From the NCBI GenBank assembly GCA_013285705.1, contig JABDHA010000020.1, positions 1 to 52,970 of the forward strand: a DNA stretch of 52,970 bases, given 5' to 3'. Below the pieces are notes generated by a model. The model was not told where the DNA came from, searched no databases, and saw only the letters and a list, made by a program, of their open reading frames with translations. Source of the DNA: Acidobacteriota bacterium (GTDB lineage Bacteria; Acidobacteriota; Terriglobia; Terriglobales; Acidobacteriaceae). Below are positions 26,401 to 35,366 of the stretch, piece by piece. The position numbers and the translations under genes were made by a program. How positions within the stretch are numbered: the first letter of the stretch is position 1; each line of letters opens with the position of its first letter.

Positions 26401-28074
26401 ATGGTCTGTATGATTAACGATCTCTGGTATAAAAACGCCGTCATTTACTGCCTCTCAGTCGCTACGTACATGGATGCGAATGGAGATGGCATCGGTGACT
26501 TTCAAGGTCTTACGCGCCGCCTTGATTATTTGCAGGGCATCGGTGTGACCGCACTGTGGCTAATGCCATTTCAGCCATCACCCTTTAAAGATGACGGATA
26601 CGACGTTGCCGATTACTACGGCGTGGACCCAAGATATGGCACTCTTGGAGACTTTGTAGAGTTTGCACACGGATGCTGGCAGCGAGGGATGCGCTTGCTC
26701 ATTGATCTGGTTGTGAACCATACATCGAATGAACATCCTTGGTTCAAGGGTGCCTGTCGTGATCCGCAGTCGAAATATCGCGAATGGTATGTCTGGTCAA
26801 AAAAGAAACCCCGGAATGCTGCCTCCGGAATCGTCTTTCCCGGGGTGCAGAAATCCACATGGACCTATGATCAAACCGCCAAGGCGTATTACTTCCATCG
26901 GTTCTACGATTTTCAGCCTGACCTGAACACTGCGAATCCCGAAGTTCAGGCGGAGATCCTCAAGATCATGGGCTTCTGGCTGCAGCTGGGAGTCTCAGGC
27001 TTTCGTATGGACGCCGTGCCTTTTGTCATCGCGGAAAAGGGCCCTAAGATTACGAAGCCCAAAGAGCAATATGAAATGCTTCGGGGTTTCACTCAGTTCC
27101 TTAACTGGCGAGAGGGACAGGCGATCATCCTGGGCGAAGCAAATGTCCTGCCGGATACCGACATGGATTACTTTGGCGCCGCCGGCGAACGGTTGCAGAT
27201 GATGTTCAATTTTGAAGTCAATCAAAATCTTTTTCTCGCGCTGGCAACTAGCGATTCTCGGCCACTGGTAAAAGCTATGCGTGCCACAAAGAGCCGCCCT
27301 GCGACCGCGCAATGGGGACAATTTCTCCGCAATCACGACGAGCTGGACCTCGGACGCCTCAAAGAAGCAGAACGTGAAACCGTCTTCGCTGCATTCGGCC
27401 CGGATTCGGATATGCAGTTGTATGGGCGAGGGATTCGCCGCCGGCTGGCACCTATGCTGCAGGGCGATCGGAGGAGACTAGAACTGGCATATAGCCTCAT
27501 GATGACGCTGCCCGGCACACCGGTAATCCGCTATGGCGACGAAATCGGGATGGGCGATGATCTGCATCTTCCCGAACGAAACTGTGCTCGGACACCGATG
27601 CAATGGTCAACGGAACCTCATGCCGGATTTACCAAGAACGACAAGCCAATTCTACCGACAATCAGCGTGGGCCCGTATGGCTTTCAACATATCAACGTAG
27701 CTGCACAACGCCGCGATCCCAATTCGCTGCTTAACTGGATGGAACGCACCATTCGCATGCGCAAGGAGGTTCCCGAGATCGGGTGGGGTGACTTTTCATT
27801 TATATCCACGGGAACACCACAAGTTTTGGCAATGCGGTATAACTGGCGGAACAATTCGGTATTGTTCGTGCATAATCTCAGTTCTGAGCCGCGAGAGGTG
27901 CGCCTCACATTGAAGGGAGATGATGAAGAAGACTGCATGCTGGCCAATCTTCTGTCCGATGATCACAGCCGCTCTGAGAAAGGTGGCCTCCACTACATCC
28001 TGCTCGAGCCTTATGGCTATCGGTGGTATAGGGTCTGCGGCTTAGATTATCTGCTAAAACGCAGCGATGCCTGA
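26401..28074 (+). CDS. GH13 alpha-glucosyl enzyme, trehalose-synthase-like
   Basis: A glycoside hydrolase family 13 protein of about 557 residues. It starts with 'LWYKNAVIYCLSVATYMDAN' and 'GDGIGDFQGLTRRLDYLQ', the opening typical of trehalose synthase (TreS) and related GH13 members. Catalytic segments are 'LLIDLVVNHTSNEHPWF', 'GFRMDAVPF' (nucleophile Asp), 'ILGEANVLP' (acid/base Glu) and 'LRNHDELDL' (third Asp). A C-terminal beta domain follows. Such enzymes interconvert maltose and trehalose or act on short glucans. The start is uncertain: 26,401 and 26,410 are ATGs without good ribosome-binding sites, and the frame is open to a GTG at 26,311. It lies close to treZ and a debranching enzyme gene. 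Confidence 0.85.
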   Translation: MVCMINDLWYKNAVIYCLSVATYMDANGDGIGDFQGLTRRLDYLQGIGVTALWLMPFQPSPFKDDGYDVADYYGVDPRYGTLGDFVEFAHGCWQRGMRLLIDLVVNHTSNEHPWFKGACRDPQSKYREWYVWSKKKPRNAASGIVFPGVQKSTWTYDQTAKAYYFHRFYDFQPDLNTANPEVQAEILKIMGFWLQLGVSGFRMDAVPFVIAEKGPKITKPKEQYEMLRGFTQFLNWREGQAIILGEANVLPDTDMDYFGAAGERLQMMFNFEVNQNLFLALATSDSRPLVKAMRATKSRPATAQWGQFLRNHDELDLGRLKEAERETVFAAFGPDSDMQLYGRGIRRRLAPMLQGDRRRLELAYSLMMTLPGTPVIRYGDEIGMGDDLHLPERNCARTPMQWSTEPHAGFTKNDKPILPTISVGPYGFQHINVAAQRRDPNSLLNWMERTIRMRKEVPEIGWGDFSFISTGTPQVLAMRYNWRNNSVLFVHNLSSEPREVRLTLKGDDEEDCMLANLLSDDHSRSEKGGLHYILLEPYGYRWYRVCGLDYLLKRSDA

Positions 28075-28231
28075 AAGGACCATTGGCAAAAGACCAATCG
28101 CGAACTCTGCAGCTATGTGACTTAGCAAAGCGCAACCGTGCTAATGACAGACGGGCTCCCGAGTGAGATGCCTATGGATTATAGATGTGAACGTTTCGCA
28201 GAAATGGCCATAGGTCCACTATTCGCAATTG

Positions 28232-28594
28232 CTATTTCACGCCAATCTGCGCTCGAATGTTGTTGTATTGAACTTTCGAAAGGATATGCCTTTTCACCAA
28301 TTGCGAAGTATTATCATACGGTCTCCCTGCAATAATGGCTTGCGCTTTTGCAGCAGTCACGCCCGGCAGCTTTTCCAGATCCTGAGCAGAAGCAGTGTTG
28401 ATATCAGTCGGCCCTTTTCGGGTTAGTCCCTCAACCACGCCTCTCGCAATCGCTCCTGCATCGCGTTTAGCCGCGGCAGTCGCATCGGCAGTGTGCTGCT
28501 GAAGTGAACGCGTATTGTTCGAATCAAAGCACCCAGAGAGCAAGAGAGTGCACGATGACAAAATCAAGCCTACCTTGATGTGCTTTGGATACAT
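28232..28594 (-). CDS. Lipoprotein with a helix-hairpin-helix domain
   Basis: The 120-residue protein has a lipoprotein signal ('VGLILSSCTLLLSGC'), a short Ala-rich linker and a C-terminal helix-hairpin-helix unit: 'DINTASAQDLEKLPGVTAAK' and 'AQAIIAGRPYDNTSQLV', then 'ILSKVQYNNIRAQI'. This is the ComEA-like DNA-binding pattern, where the N-I-N-x-A-x-x-x-x-L-x-x-L-P-G-I core contacts DNA backbone. A surface lipoprotein with this domain could bind extracellular DNA, but HhH units of this type are also found in other contexts. It follows the small gene at 28,601 by 6 bp and probably forms an operon with it. Confidence 0.85.
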   Translation of the reverse strand: MYPKHIKVGLILSSCTLLLSGCFDSNNTRSLQQHTADATAAAKRDAGAIARGVVEGLTRKGPTDINTASAQDLEKLPGVTAAKAQAIIAGRPYDNTSQLVKRHILSKVQYNNIRAQIGVK

Positions 28595-28600
28595 ACTTCG

Positions 28601-28834
28601 TCAACAGGGCCTCAGAAATCGCGGTTTGAGGGTGACGATGCCCGCACCTTCCACCCACGCGGTCACGTCAGACTCGGACGTACTGGCAGGAATCTCCTTT
28701 GCAAGCCATATCACTCTGCCTTCATGGCAGACGCCCTGGCCCGCGTGAGTGCCCTTTGCGGAGGGGTCGGGAGTTTGATATGGCACATCCTGGACCGCTA
28801 CATACTCTATCTTGTATTCGTTCGGCCTTTCCAT
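28601..28834 (-). CDS. Small hypothetical protein, 77 residues
   Basis: I do not recognise the family. The ATG has GGAGG 4 bp upstream, which is among the better ribosome-binding sites in this part. The protein has no signal peptide or membrane segment; it reads 'PNEYKIEYVAVQDVPYQTPD' near the start and 'EGRVIWLAKEIPASTSESDV' in the middle, with two cysteines. It lies immediately upstream of the HhH lipoprotein gene. Confidence 0.55.
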   Translation of the reverse strand: MERPNEYKIEYVAVQDVPYQTPDPSAKGTHAGQGVCHEGRVIWLAKEIPASTSESDVTAWVEGAGIVTLKPRFLRPC

Positions 28835-29318
28835 GGGGCCTCCAGATCGAAGCTCGTAGTTGCATGTTGGATTGCCTAAATAGGAATGTGGTTATCTAAT
28901 GTGCCTCTATTAAGACTGGCCGTTAGTTGGGTGTCGATTATCGTCCACTTCGTAATACTTCAAAACGAATATGAGAAATCAAAGAGATACACGCATCCAA
29001 GGCTAGACGCCTTCTTCGAGCGGCACGGCTGAGACAAGGTGACAGTGATTTTTATTCGTGCGCAGATCTGATGAAAGGGACTGGAAGTGGATCTCAGCAT
29101 CGCCGAAGGAAATCACCTTGGAAGTCCACATAGGTAACAAAGTAAAGAGGATGATACAGAGTGTTTAACGGCAGTTAAAGTTCAATCATTGAATAGCACT
29201 GTGGCGCCCCTGAACATACAGTTCAGGGGCGTTTCGCATGAGGCACGCTTCCATCTTCTCCAGGGGGAAGCCGATATTTTCTCTCATTGCAGAATCTAGC
29301 GCTGGCTAGGGATGGTCA
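28835..29318. other. Intergenic region
   Basis: No open frame with coding character was found here. It holds the upstream region of the small gene at 28,601 and, at its right end, a strong hairpin (29,205-29,234) that lies 85-110 bp after the debranching enzyme stop. Confidence 0.6.
29205..29234. terminator. Strong hairpin, likely transcription terminator
   Basis: CGCCCCTGAAC (29,205-29,215) and GTTCAGGGGCG (29,221-29,231) form an 11-bp perfect stem with a five-base loop ATACA. A short TTT follows on the plus strand, with no U-run on the minus strand. It may end the treZ-debranching operon (minus) despite the weak tail, or an unseen plus-strand transcript. Confidence 0.55.
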
Positions 29319-31361
29319 TCATTGCCGGCCGGCGCGAAGCCTCAGTTCACAGCGCAGAACTTCCGCGACGCTCCAGGCCTGAGCGATGCAGCCACGAGGA
29401 GTGAACGGAGACTCGGCATCGAAGATCTCGCTGACACTACCGATACCTGCCTCACTCACTTCCATATCAAAGCTCGCGAGTAACGCCTCTGCGGTCTCCC
29501 AATCGCCGGGATAAGCGCGGAGCCATGCATCGAAAAAGGGGCCGATCATCCACGCCCAAACCGTACCCTGGTGATAGGCAGCATCACGTGCGCGAAGGTC
29601 CCCATCATAACGAGGTTTGAAATTGGGATCGCTCGGTGCGAGCGAGCGCAGTCCAAATGGAGTGAGCAATTGCTCGCGAACGACACTCAGGACGGGCTTC
29701 CACTTGTCCTCTGCGAGCACGGCATGGGGAAGCGAGATGCTGAGCACCTGATTGGGACGAAGAGAAGAGTCATTTCCTCCGCCCTCCTTATCCACAACGT
29801 CATAACAATAACCGAGCTGAGATGACCAGAAACGGGTATTGAAGCTTGCATAGACCTTGGCAGCGGTGGTCGAGAGCTGTTTGGCGCGATCCGCATCGCC
29901 TACCATCTCAAGCCAGCGTGCAGTGACGCATAGAGCGTTATACCAGAGGGCATTGATCTCGACAGCCTTGCCTCGGCGTGGGGTTACGACCCAGTCGTCG
30001 ACCTTCGCATCCATCCATGTAAGCTGGAAACCCTCTGCCCCCTGCCGGAGCAGGCCGTCGTCATCTACTCCTATACCGAAGGATGTTCCTTTCTGGTGCC
30101 ACTCGATGATGTCTAGAAGTCTCGGTAGAAGAACCTCCAGGGTCTCACTGTCGTCGGTTGCACGAATATAGCGGTCGGCGGCATGGAAGAACCAAAGGCT
30201 CGCGTCGGCGGTGTTGTAAAGGCCGGAAGTCTTTCCTTCGGGAAACATATTGGGAATCAAGCCATCACGTATGTACTTGGCAAAGCTGCGGAGAATGTAT
30301 TCGCCTTCATGGGTGCGTCCTGTGGCGAGGGTGAGGCCTTCGAGCGAGATCATTGTGTCACGGCCCCAGTCGGTGAACCAATGGTATCCAGCAATGACCG
30401 TGCGGACTTCATCGCCGATGCTGCGGGCCTGAACCGTGTCCGCTGTACGACCGACGGGGCTGATTAGGAACTGATCTGCTGCGAGGACAAGTTCCGCCGC
30501 CAAGCCAGAGCGCGCTTCCTTCGGCGCAGTACGAAGCAAGCGCCGGCGCCGTTCGGTTTCTGCAGCAAACGCATCCTCTGAACTAAGAGCGTTGACATGG
30601 TCCCATTTTTCCGTGGAAATCACCAACGAAGCGCTGGAACTCTCCGCAAGGTTGACAGAAAAACATCCCGGGCTCCATAAATTTCCCTTCCAGTCGTAGC
30701 CGCGGCTTTGCTCTATGCGATAGCGGAGTTCGGTAACCTGTTCGAGCATGAGACGAAAAGACGTACCTTCACCCCGGCATGCGAGACAGAGGGGTGGTAG
30801 ATCACTGGCCACCGAGAGCTCATAACCTCCCGAGACAGCGCTGAAACGGTAGTCCTCGTGTCTTGGACCGGCGAGTGATCCTTCGTGAGGACGGATGTCA
30901 ATAGCGGGACACAATTCCAACTGCGCGGCTTTGCCTTTCAACAAGTGATAGGTGATGTATGTTGTGTTCTGCGCGTGCACCATGCAGAGACGCTTTTCCA
31001 GAGTGAACTCGTCCGAAGCGTAGGTAAACACGGGCAAGCCAATTTCCAGACGGAAACTCTTCAAAAACGGACTGACGGTATCCGTCTGCGTTGCGAGGCT
31101 AAGATTGTCTGCGGTCAGTTCGTAAGTGCGATCGTCGATGCGAAGTGTCTCAGCGATCTGATTCATCATCATCATGCGTCCATGTGGCGCTGGCAACGCT
31201 GCAATTAGCCAACCGTGGAAGCGCCGCGTATTCAGACCTGCAATCGTTCCAGACGCGTAACCCCCCAGGCCATTTGTCACAATCCACTCACGGTCGAGTT
31301 CGGCGGAAGTTTGATCGACTTCGATATGTCGGACAAGTTGTGGCGTGCGGAAGATATCCAT
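29319..31361 (-). CDS. Glycogen debranching enzyme (amylo-alpha-1,6-glucosidase type)
   Basis: The 680-residue protein has the bacterial/archaeal GDE layout. An N-terminal domain starts with 'REWIVTNGLGGYASGTIAGL' and 'NTRRFHGWLIAALPAP', highly typical of the family; a C-terminal (alpha/alpha)6 catalytic domain follows with 'AGYHWFTDWGRDTMISLEGL', 'EGKTSGLYNTADASLWFFHA' and 'QLTWMDAKVDDWVVTPRRGK'. Conserved acidic residues in the DWGRD and WMDAK segments are the likely catalytic ones. It removes alpha-1,6-linked glucose at glycogen or maltodextrin branches. It is 55 bp downstream of treZ on the same strand, so the two are probably one operon for glycogen-to-trehalose conversion. Confidence 0.92.
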   Translation of the reverse strand: MDIFRTPQLVRHIEVDQTSAELDREWIVTNGLGGYASGTIAGLNTRRFHGWLIAALPAPHGRMMMMNQIAETLRIDDRTYELTADNLSLATQTDTVSPFLKSFRLEIGLPVFTYASDEFTLEKRLCMVHAQNTTYITYHLLKGKAAQLELCPAIDIRPHEGSLAGPRHEDYRFSAVSGGYELSVASDLPPLCLACRGEGTSFRLMLEQVTELRYRIEQSRGYDWKGNLWSPGCFSVNLAESSSASLVISTEKWDHVNALSSEDAFAAETERRRRLLRTAPKEARSGLAAELVLAADQFLISPVGRTADTVQARSIGDEVRTVIAGYHWFTDWGRDTMISLEGLTLATGRTHEGEYILRSFAKYIRDGLIPNMFPEGKTSGLYNTADASLWFFHAADRYIRATDDSETLEVLLPRLLDIIEWHQKGTSFGIGVDDDGLLRQGAEGFQLTWMDAKVDDWVVTPRRGKAVEINALWYNALCVTARWLEMVGDADRAKQLSTTAAKVYASFNTRFWSSQLGYCYDVVDKEGGGNDSSLRPNQVLSISLPHAVLAEDKWKPVLSVVREQLLTPFGLRSLAPSDPNFKPRYDGDLRARDAAYHQGTVWAWMIGPFFDAWLRAYPGDWETAEALLASFDMEVSEAGIGSVSEIFDAESPFTPRGCIAQAWSVAEVLRCELRLRAGRQ

Positions 31362-31416
31362 TTTTCTCCTCTAATCATTCCTTGGGTACAGGGCGCGACC
31401 CATATGCGATCTGTTC

Positions 31417-33435
31417 TTAGTTGGAATCTAAATCCGTAAAGCCGGACTTCGGAGACTCAGGACTAAATGGGATGCTGGCTTTCACAGGCACGAGAAGTTG
31501 GGTGCTTTCGCCGGTAACGTGCCATGGTCCAAAACGATCCGGAGCATACGATCCACAGCCTCCGTATAGGGGCCATTCGCTGGACCATTGAACTCGCCAT
31601 TCACAGCCAGCGGGCGGGGCAGTCAAAGGTTCTGGAAGGTGTGGCAAGTCGAGGCCGACTCCAAAGTTGACGAGCAAGAGACGATCTTCGCGACTGGAAG
31701 TGAGATAGCGAAGAACGAAACAGCTTTGCCCAAGGACGGCCCCATCGACACGGCAATCTCTGCGGCTAAGTATGGGATCAGTACGACGCAAAGCAAGCAG
31801 ATCTGTGTGAAGCTGCACGATCTCAGGATGCCGTTCTTGCTCGGACGGATCGAGCTGTGATTGTCGGAATGTTTCAGGATCTTCAGGATTCGCACCGCAG
31901 ATCTTCATCTCGGGTGTGTCCTGAGTTGCAAACTGAAGCATGAAACTCCCGCGTCCTCGAGTGACCGCGGCTGCAAGTTCGCCAGTATGGCCGGCAAAGT
32001 AATGAAACGGCGTCTGCGCACCATACTCCTGCCCCTGAAAAAACATTGGCGTACCAGGACTAAGCAACCAGAGTGCCGTCATAGCTCGATAGCGCGAAGG
32101 GCTCGAAAGAAGCCGAAGGCGTTGTGATCTACCTAAGTTAGCTATCTGATCATGGTTTTCCAGGAAGGTGATAAAGGCTTTGCCCCCGATATCGAGGCTC
32201 GACGTGCCACGTGGGTGCTGCTGCCAAGAATAGTACTGGCCCTGATACAGATAGCCGTATTTGGCAGCTGAGATAAACTCCTGAGGATGCCCGAGATGGT
32301 CGCTGAAATAAGCCTCACGACGACCAGTGACCGCGACGACAGCACTGTGATGAAAGTCATCGTTCCACACGGCGTCAAGGCCGTAGCCGTTCTGCTCGAC
32401 GCTGCGGATGAGGAATGAATCCTGTGGCTCGTTTTCTGCAAGGACAACGGTCTTGCGTCCATTGGCCGATGCACGGACACAGTCGCCAATCTCAGCAATG
32501 ATGTGAACCCCGTGCGATCCCGTGTCATGAATCGATTGTGTCGCGTCCAGACGGAGGCCATCAAAGTGATATTCATCGATCCAATGAGCAACATTGGCCA
32601 AGAAAAAGTCGCGCACCGGTTTGCTGTTTTCTCCATCAAAGTTGATGGCGTTTCCCCACTCAGTATTCTTGTCTGAGAAGTAATGATTGGAAAACTTGCC
32701 CAGGTAATTGCCGTCCGGGCCCAGATGGTTATACACCACGTCGAGGATGACGCCGAGTCCGAGCTGATGAGCAGCGTCTATCATTCGACGGAGATCGTCG
32801 GGATGGCCGTAACGGTGAAAGGGAGCGAACAAATCGACGCCATCATAGCCCCACCCGACGTTGCCGGGAAACTCAGCCAAGGGCATACATTCGAGAAGTG
32901 TAATTCCAAGGTCTCGCAGGCGTGAAAACTCATGAATCGCTGAAAGAAAAGTGCCTTGGGGAGTGAAGGTGCCAATATGCAGCTCGTAAAGCACTTGTCC
33001 TTCGATAGATACTCCAGGCCAGTGCGTTTCTGCTTCGCTCCAACTATATGAACTTGGATCGATGATTTGCGACGGTCCGTGGGGCCCTTCGGGCTGGTAA
33101 CGTGAGGCAGGATCAGGGAATGCCTCTCCACCATCGAGGCTAAATCTATAAAGGCTGCCGATGCGAGGTTCTTGCAGAAGACCGGAGAAGTAGCCATCTT
33201 CTTCTGCTCCAAGTTGATACCGGAGATCTTTGCCCTCGACTACAACTTCAACTTTGTTGGCAACCGGCGCCCAAATGCGAAATTGTGTGCCCTGTGCGTA
33301 TGGGATAGCTCCTATCGAACAATTCTTTCCAACGAGACCCCCATCGCCCAACCCTCGCATCTCTCCCTCACCTCGTGGATAGATTAGATGCGTTCTGGCG
33401 AATGATTCAGGCATCGGGAGAGTGTTAGTTTGCAT
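31417..33435 (-). CDS. treZ: TreZ, malto-oligosyltrehalose trehalohydrolase
   Basis: A GH13 enzyme with an N-terminal beta-domain ('GTQFRIWAPVANKVEVVVEG') and a TIM barrel. Signatures are 'VLYELHIGTFTPQGTFLSAI', 'LECMPLAEFPGNVGWGYDGV', 'VILDVVYNHLGPDGNYLG', 'HFDGLRLDATQSIHD' (nucleophile Asp), 'TVVLAENEPQD' (acid/base Glu) and 'FLENHDQIAN' (third Asp). The GWGYDGV and H-x-G-T-F-T-P patterns point to TreZ rather than a general amylase or branching enzyme. At 672 residues it is longer than most TreZ proteins, mainly through about 40 extra N-terminal residues. TreZ normally works with TreY, which is not in this window. Confidence 0.9.
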   Translation of the reverse strand: MQTNTLPMPESFARTHLIYPRGEGEMRGLGDGGLVGKNCSIGAIPYAQGTQFRIWAPVANKVEVVVEGKDLRYQLGAEEDGYFSGLLQEPRIGSLYRFSLDGGEAFPDPASRYQPEGPHGPSQIIDPSSYSWSEAETHWPGVSIEGQVLYELHIGTFTPQGTFLSAIHEFSRLRDLGITLLECMPLAEFPGNVGWGYDGVDLFAPFHRYGHPDDLRRMIDAAHQLGLGVILDVVYNHLGPDGNYLGKFSNHYFSDKNTEWGNAINFDGENSKPVRDFFLANVAHWIDEYHFDGLRLDATQSIHDTGSHGVHIIAEIGDCVRASANGRKTVVLAENEPQDSFLIRSVEQNGYGLDAVWNDDFHHSAVVAVTGRREAYFSDHLGHPQEFISAAKYGYLYQGQYYSWQQHPRGTSSLDIGGKAFITFLENHDQIANLGRSQRLRLLSSPSRYRAMTALWLLSPGTPMFFQGQEYGAQTPFHYFAGHTGELAAAVTRGRGSFMLQFATQDTPEMKICGANPEDPETFRQSQLDPSEQERHPEIVQLHTDLLALRRTDPILSRRDCRVDGAVLGQSCFVLRYLTSSREDRLLLVNFGVGLDLPHLPEPLTAPPAGCEWRVQWSSEWPLYGGCGSYAPDRFGPWHVTGESTQLLVPVKASIPFSPESPKSGFTDLDSN

Positions 33436-33626
33436 AAGCGAAAAGGAACCTATTGCTTTCCGCTAACCCTTCCAACCAAGGACTTAATACTCATTGAGCC
33501 GGAAGTCACTGCGCCCCCGCATGACAGAGTTGAGGGGTTGAGCTTCTAATTCGCTCAGTGGCCAAAGCCGGTTGCTTTCTAAAGCCTCTCTGCAAAGCGT
33601 CTACTTCCGGTGCAGCAGGTTCTGCT

Positions 33627-35219
33627 TCACGTCATAATTGTCGGGCGAGCCGGTGACCACAATCGAACCAGTGCGCCGGCATTGTTCTTTCTGAAAAACG
33701 GCACCAGCGGCTTCAGCAGCAGCGACTTGAAACCCGTCGTTACATGCGAAACATCGGAATCCATCCTCAGTTTCCCTATCAGACGCACTTTACCGTCGCC
33801 GAGATCGTACCAGCCATTCAGCTCTGCTTCCGCTCCCGGCACCTCAAACGTAAGGCGCTGTGACGATACCACGCCGTGTCGTATCGTCACTCGTCCTTCG
33901 AGCGAAGATAGAACATCTCCCGCCGGATCACCATTGGTTTCCTTCGCATTCCTCAATCCCTGCGCGCGTTTGCTGAAGCCTGTCAGCGCCTTCTCCGTCG
34001 CTCGGTTGGTCGCTCGCTCCCGCGGCAGAACGAAGCTGCCGTCGACTCGTAGCCGCTCGAGGAACTTCACTTGGTCGCTGGCGGGTGCAAGGTGCGCATG
34101 AGCATTGAGGGATACGACTCCAGTGATCGGCGACCGATCTTTGAGAAATGGGTGCAGTAGGTCCTCCGCGCGGCCACTCTTTACGGCAAAATCTAGGTCC
34201 GTCGCCTTGGGCGCATTGGCCGAGCCCATAACATTCCCTCGCACGTCAATCGCGGTCGCCCCGGTTTGCACCTCGATTCTGTGCAAGACCACATCGGCGT
34301 TCAGACCGTTCACCGTGCACCGCAGCCATCCATTCACTGCTACCGGACGGCCCAGGTGGACAGCGAAATCGTCACTCTCAGCGGTGGCATAAACCTCAAT
34401 CGCAGACAGCGCGCCGGAGAGCTGCCCCTTCGCGGAAAGCGCCCCGCGCAGTTCTCCGATCTCTCGCAGATTCACATCCGTGAATGTGAACTTGCCCGAG
34501 ACGGGCGTAGCTCCCAGGTTTTTCGGGACCAATGGGCCGAAGCTCCCTCTCGCCTGGATCCGCCCGGTCGGGCTGGCGTTCTGCATATCCACGAAGTAGG
34601 AAAGCGCTTGGCCCTGCCGCAGATTGCGCATGGTCAGCTGCCGAATCGGATAGGTATACTTGCCACCGTTTACGCGCAGTAGGTCGAGCACGGCGTCATG
34701 GATAGAAAGCTGTTCGACCGGCATCGCGGGTCCGGCAAAATCCATGCTACTACCTGTAGGAAAATCCTCCTGATTCGCGCGGCTCCTGACCGGAGGAATA
34801 ACGATATGTAGGCCCTTCACATCCACTAGCCGCACACGGCGGCGAAACAGCAACAGATCCGACCAGCGTCCCTCGACGATCAGGTCCTGGGTCGAGCCGA
34901 TCGGTGGAACATCTGGTGCCGCGCTGCGGCGCAGAGTAAGCCCTTTGGCCACAAAGCCAGGATGGGGAAAGTAAATGCGATGATAGGCGCTGACGGTGAT
35001 CCTGCTTGCAAAGACCTGCTCAAGCAGTGGTTGCACCTTCCGATACCGGTACGGCCAGTGTTGATTGACCAGGTAAATACACGTCGCCATTAGAATCGCT
35101 GCCGCCGCGCCAAGCCAAAACTTCCAATTGAACATTCCAGGCCGCCCGTGACCAAAGGCCGCAGCCCCGGAATTTCCCGATCGCGCGGTAATCGAAGTTT
35201 CGGTCACAAAGTGGCCCAC
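33627..35219 (-). CDS. AsmA-like envelope protein, frameshifted at its C-terminus
   Basis: A protein of about 530 residues with an N-terminal membrane anchor ('WLGAAAAILMATCIYLVNQ') and a long beta-rich region with AsmA/DUF3971-like repeats such as 'LRLVDVKGLHIVIPP' and 'AEAELNGWYDLGDGKVRLIG', ending with 'KSLLLKPLVPFFRKNNAGAL'. AsmA-like proteins act in envelope lipid homeostasis. After NNAGALV the frame reads RLWSPARPTIMT and stops. Shifting by one base near 33,664-33,668 gives the family-like ending 'PIVVTGSPDNYDVKQN' followed by a few residues to a stop at 33,601, so one C appears missing. The start may be GTG 35,219 or, more conservatively, the ATG at 35,135 directly before the membrane anchor. 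Confidence 0.72.
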   Translation of the reverse strand: MGHFVTETSITARSGNSGAAAFGHGRPGMFNWKFWLGAAAAILMATCIYLVNQHWPYRYRKVQPLLEQVFASRITVSAYHRIYFPHPGFVAKGLTLRRSAAPDVPPIGSTQDLIVEGRWSDLLLFRRRVRLVDVKGLHIVIPPVRSRANQEDFPTGSSMDFAGPAMPVEQLSIHDAVLDLLRVNGGKYTYPIRQLTMRNLRQGQALSYFVDMQNASPTGRIQARGSFGPLVPKNLGATPVSGKFTFTDVNLREIGELRGALSAKGQLSGALSAIEVYATAESDDFAVHLGRPVAVNGWLRCTVNGLNADVVLHRIEVQTGATAIDVRGNVMGSANAPKATDLDFAVKSGRAEDLLHPFLKDRSPITGVVSLNAHAHLAPASDQVKFLERLRVDGSFVLPRERATNRATEKALTGFSKRAQGLRNAKETNGDPAGDVLSSLEGRVTIRHGVVSSQRLTFEVPGAEAELNGWYDLGDGKVRLIGKLRMDSDVSHVTTGFKSLLLKPLVPFFRKNNAGALVRLWSPARPTIMT

Positions 35220-35366
35220 CCGGCTGAGCTATCCCTTCCTTGGGATGCATGTTCCTGAATACGTGACGAGAAGTACCTATCCTTCTACGGAAAGTGTTCC
35301 AAGAATCTCCGCGCAAAGCGCATCTCATGAACAGTCGGATGATTCGACGCGTACGGGGAGATACTT

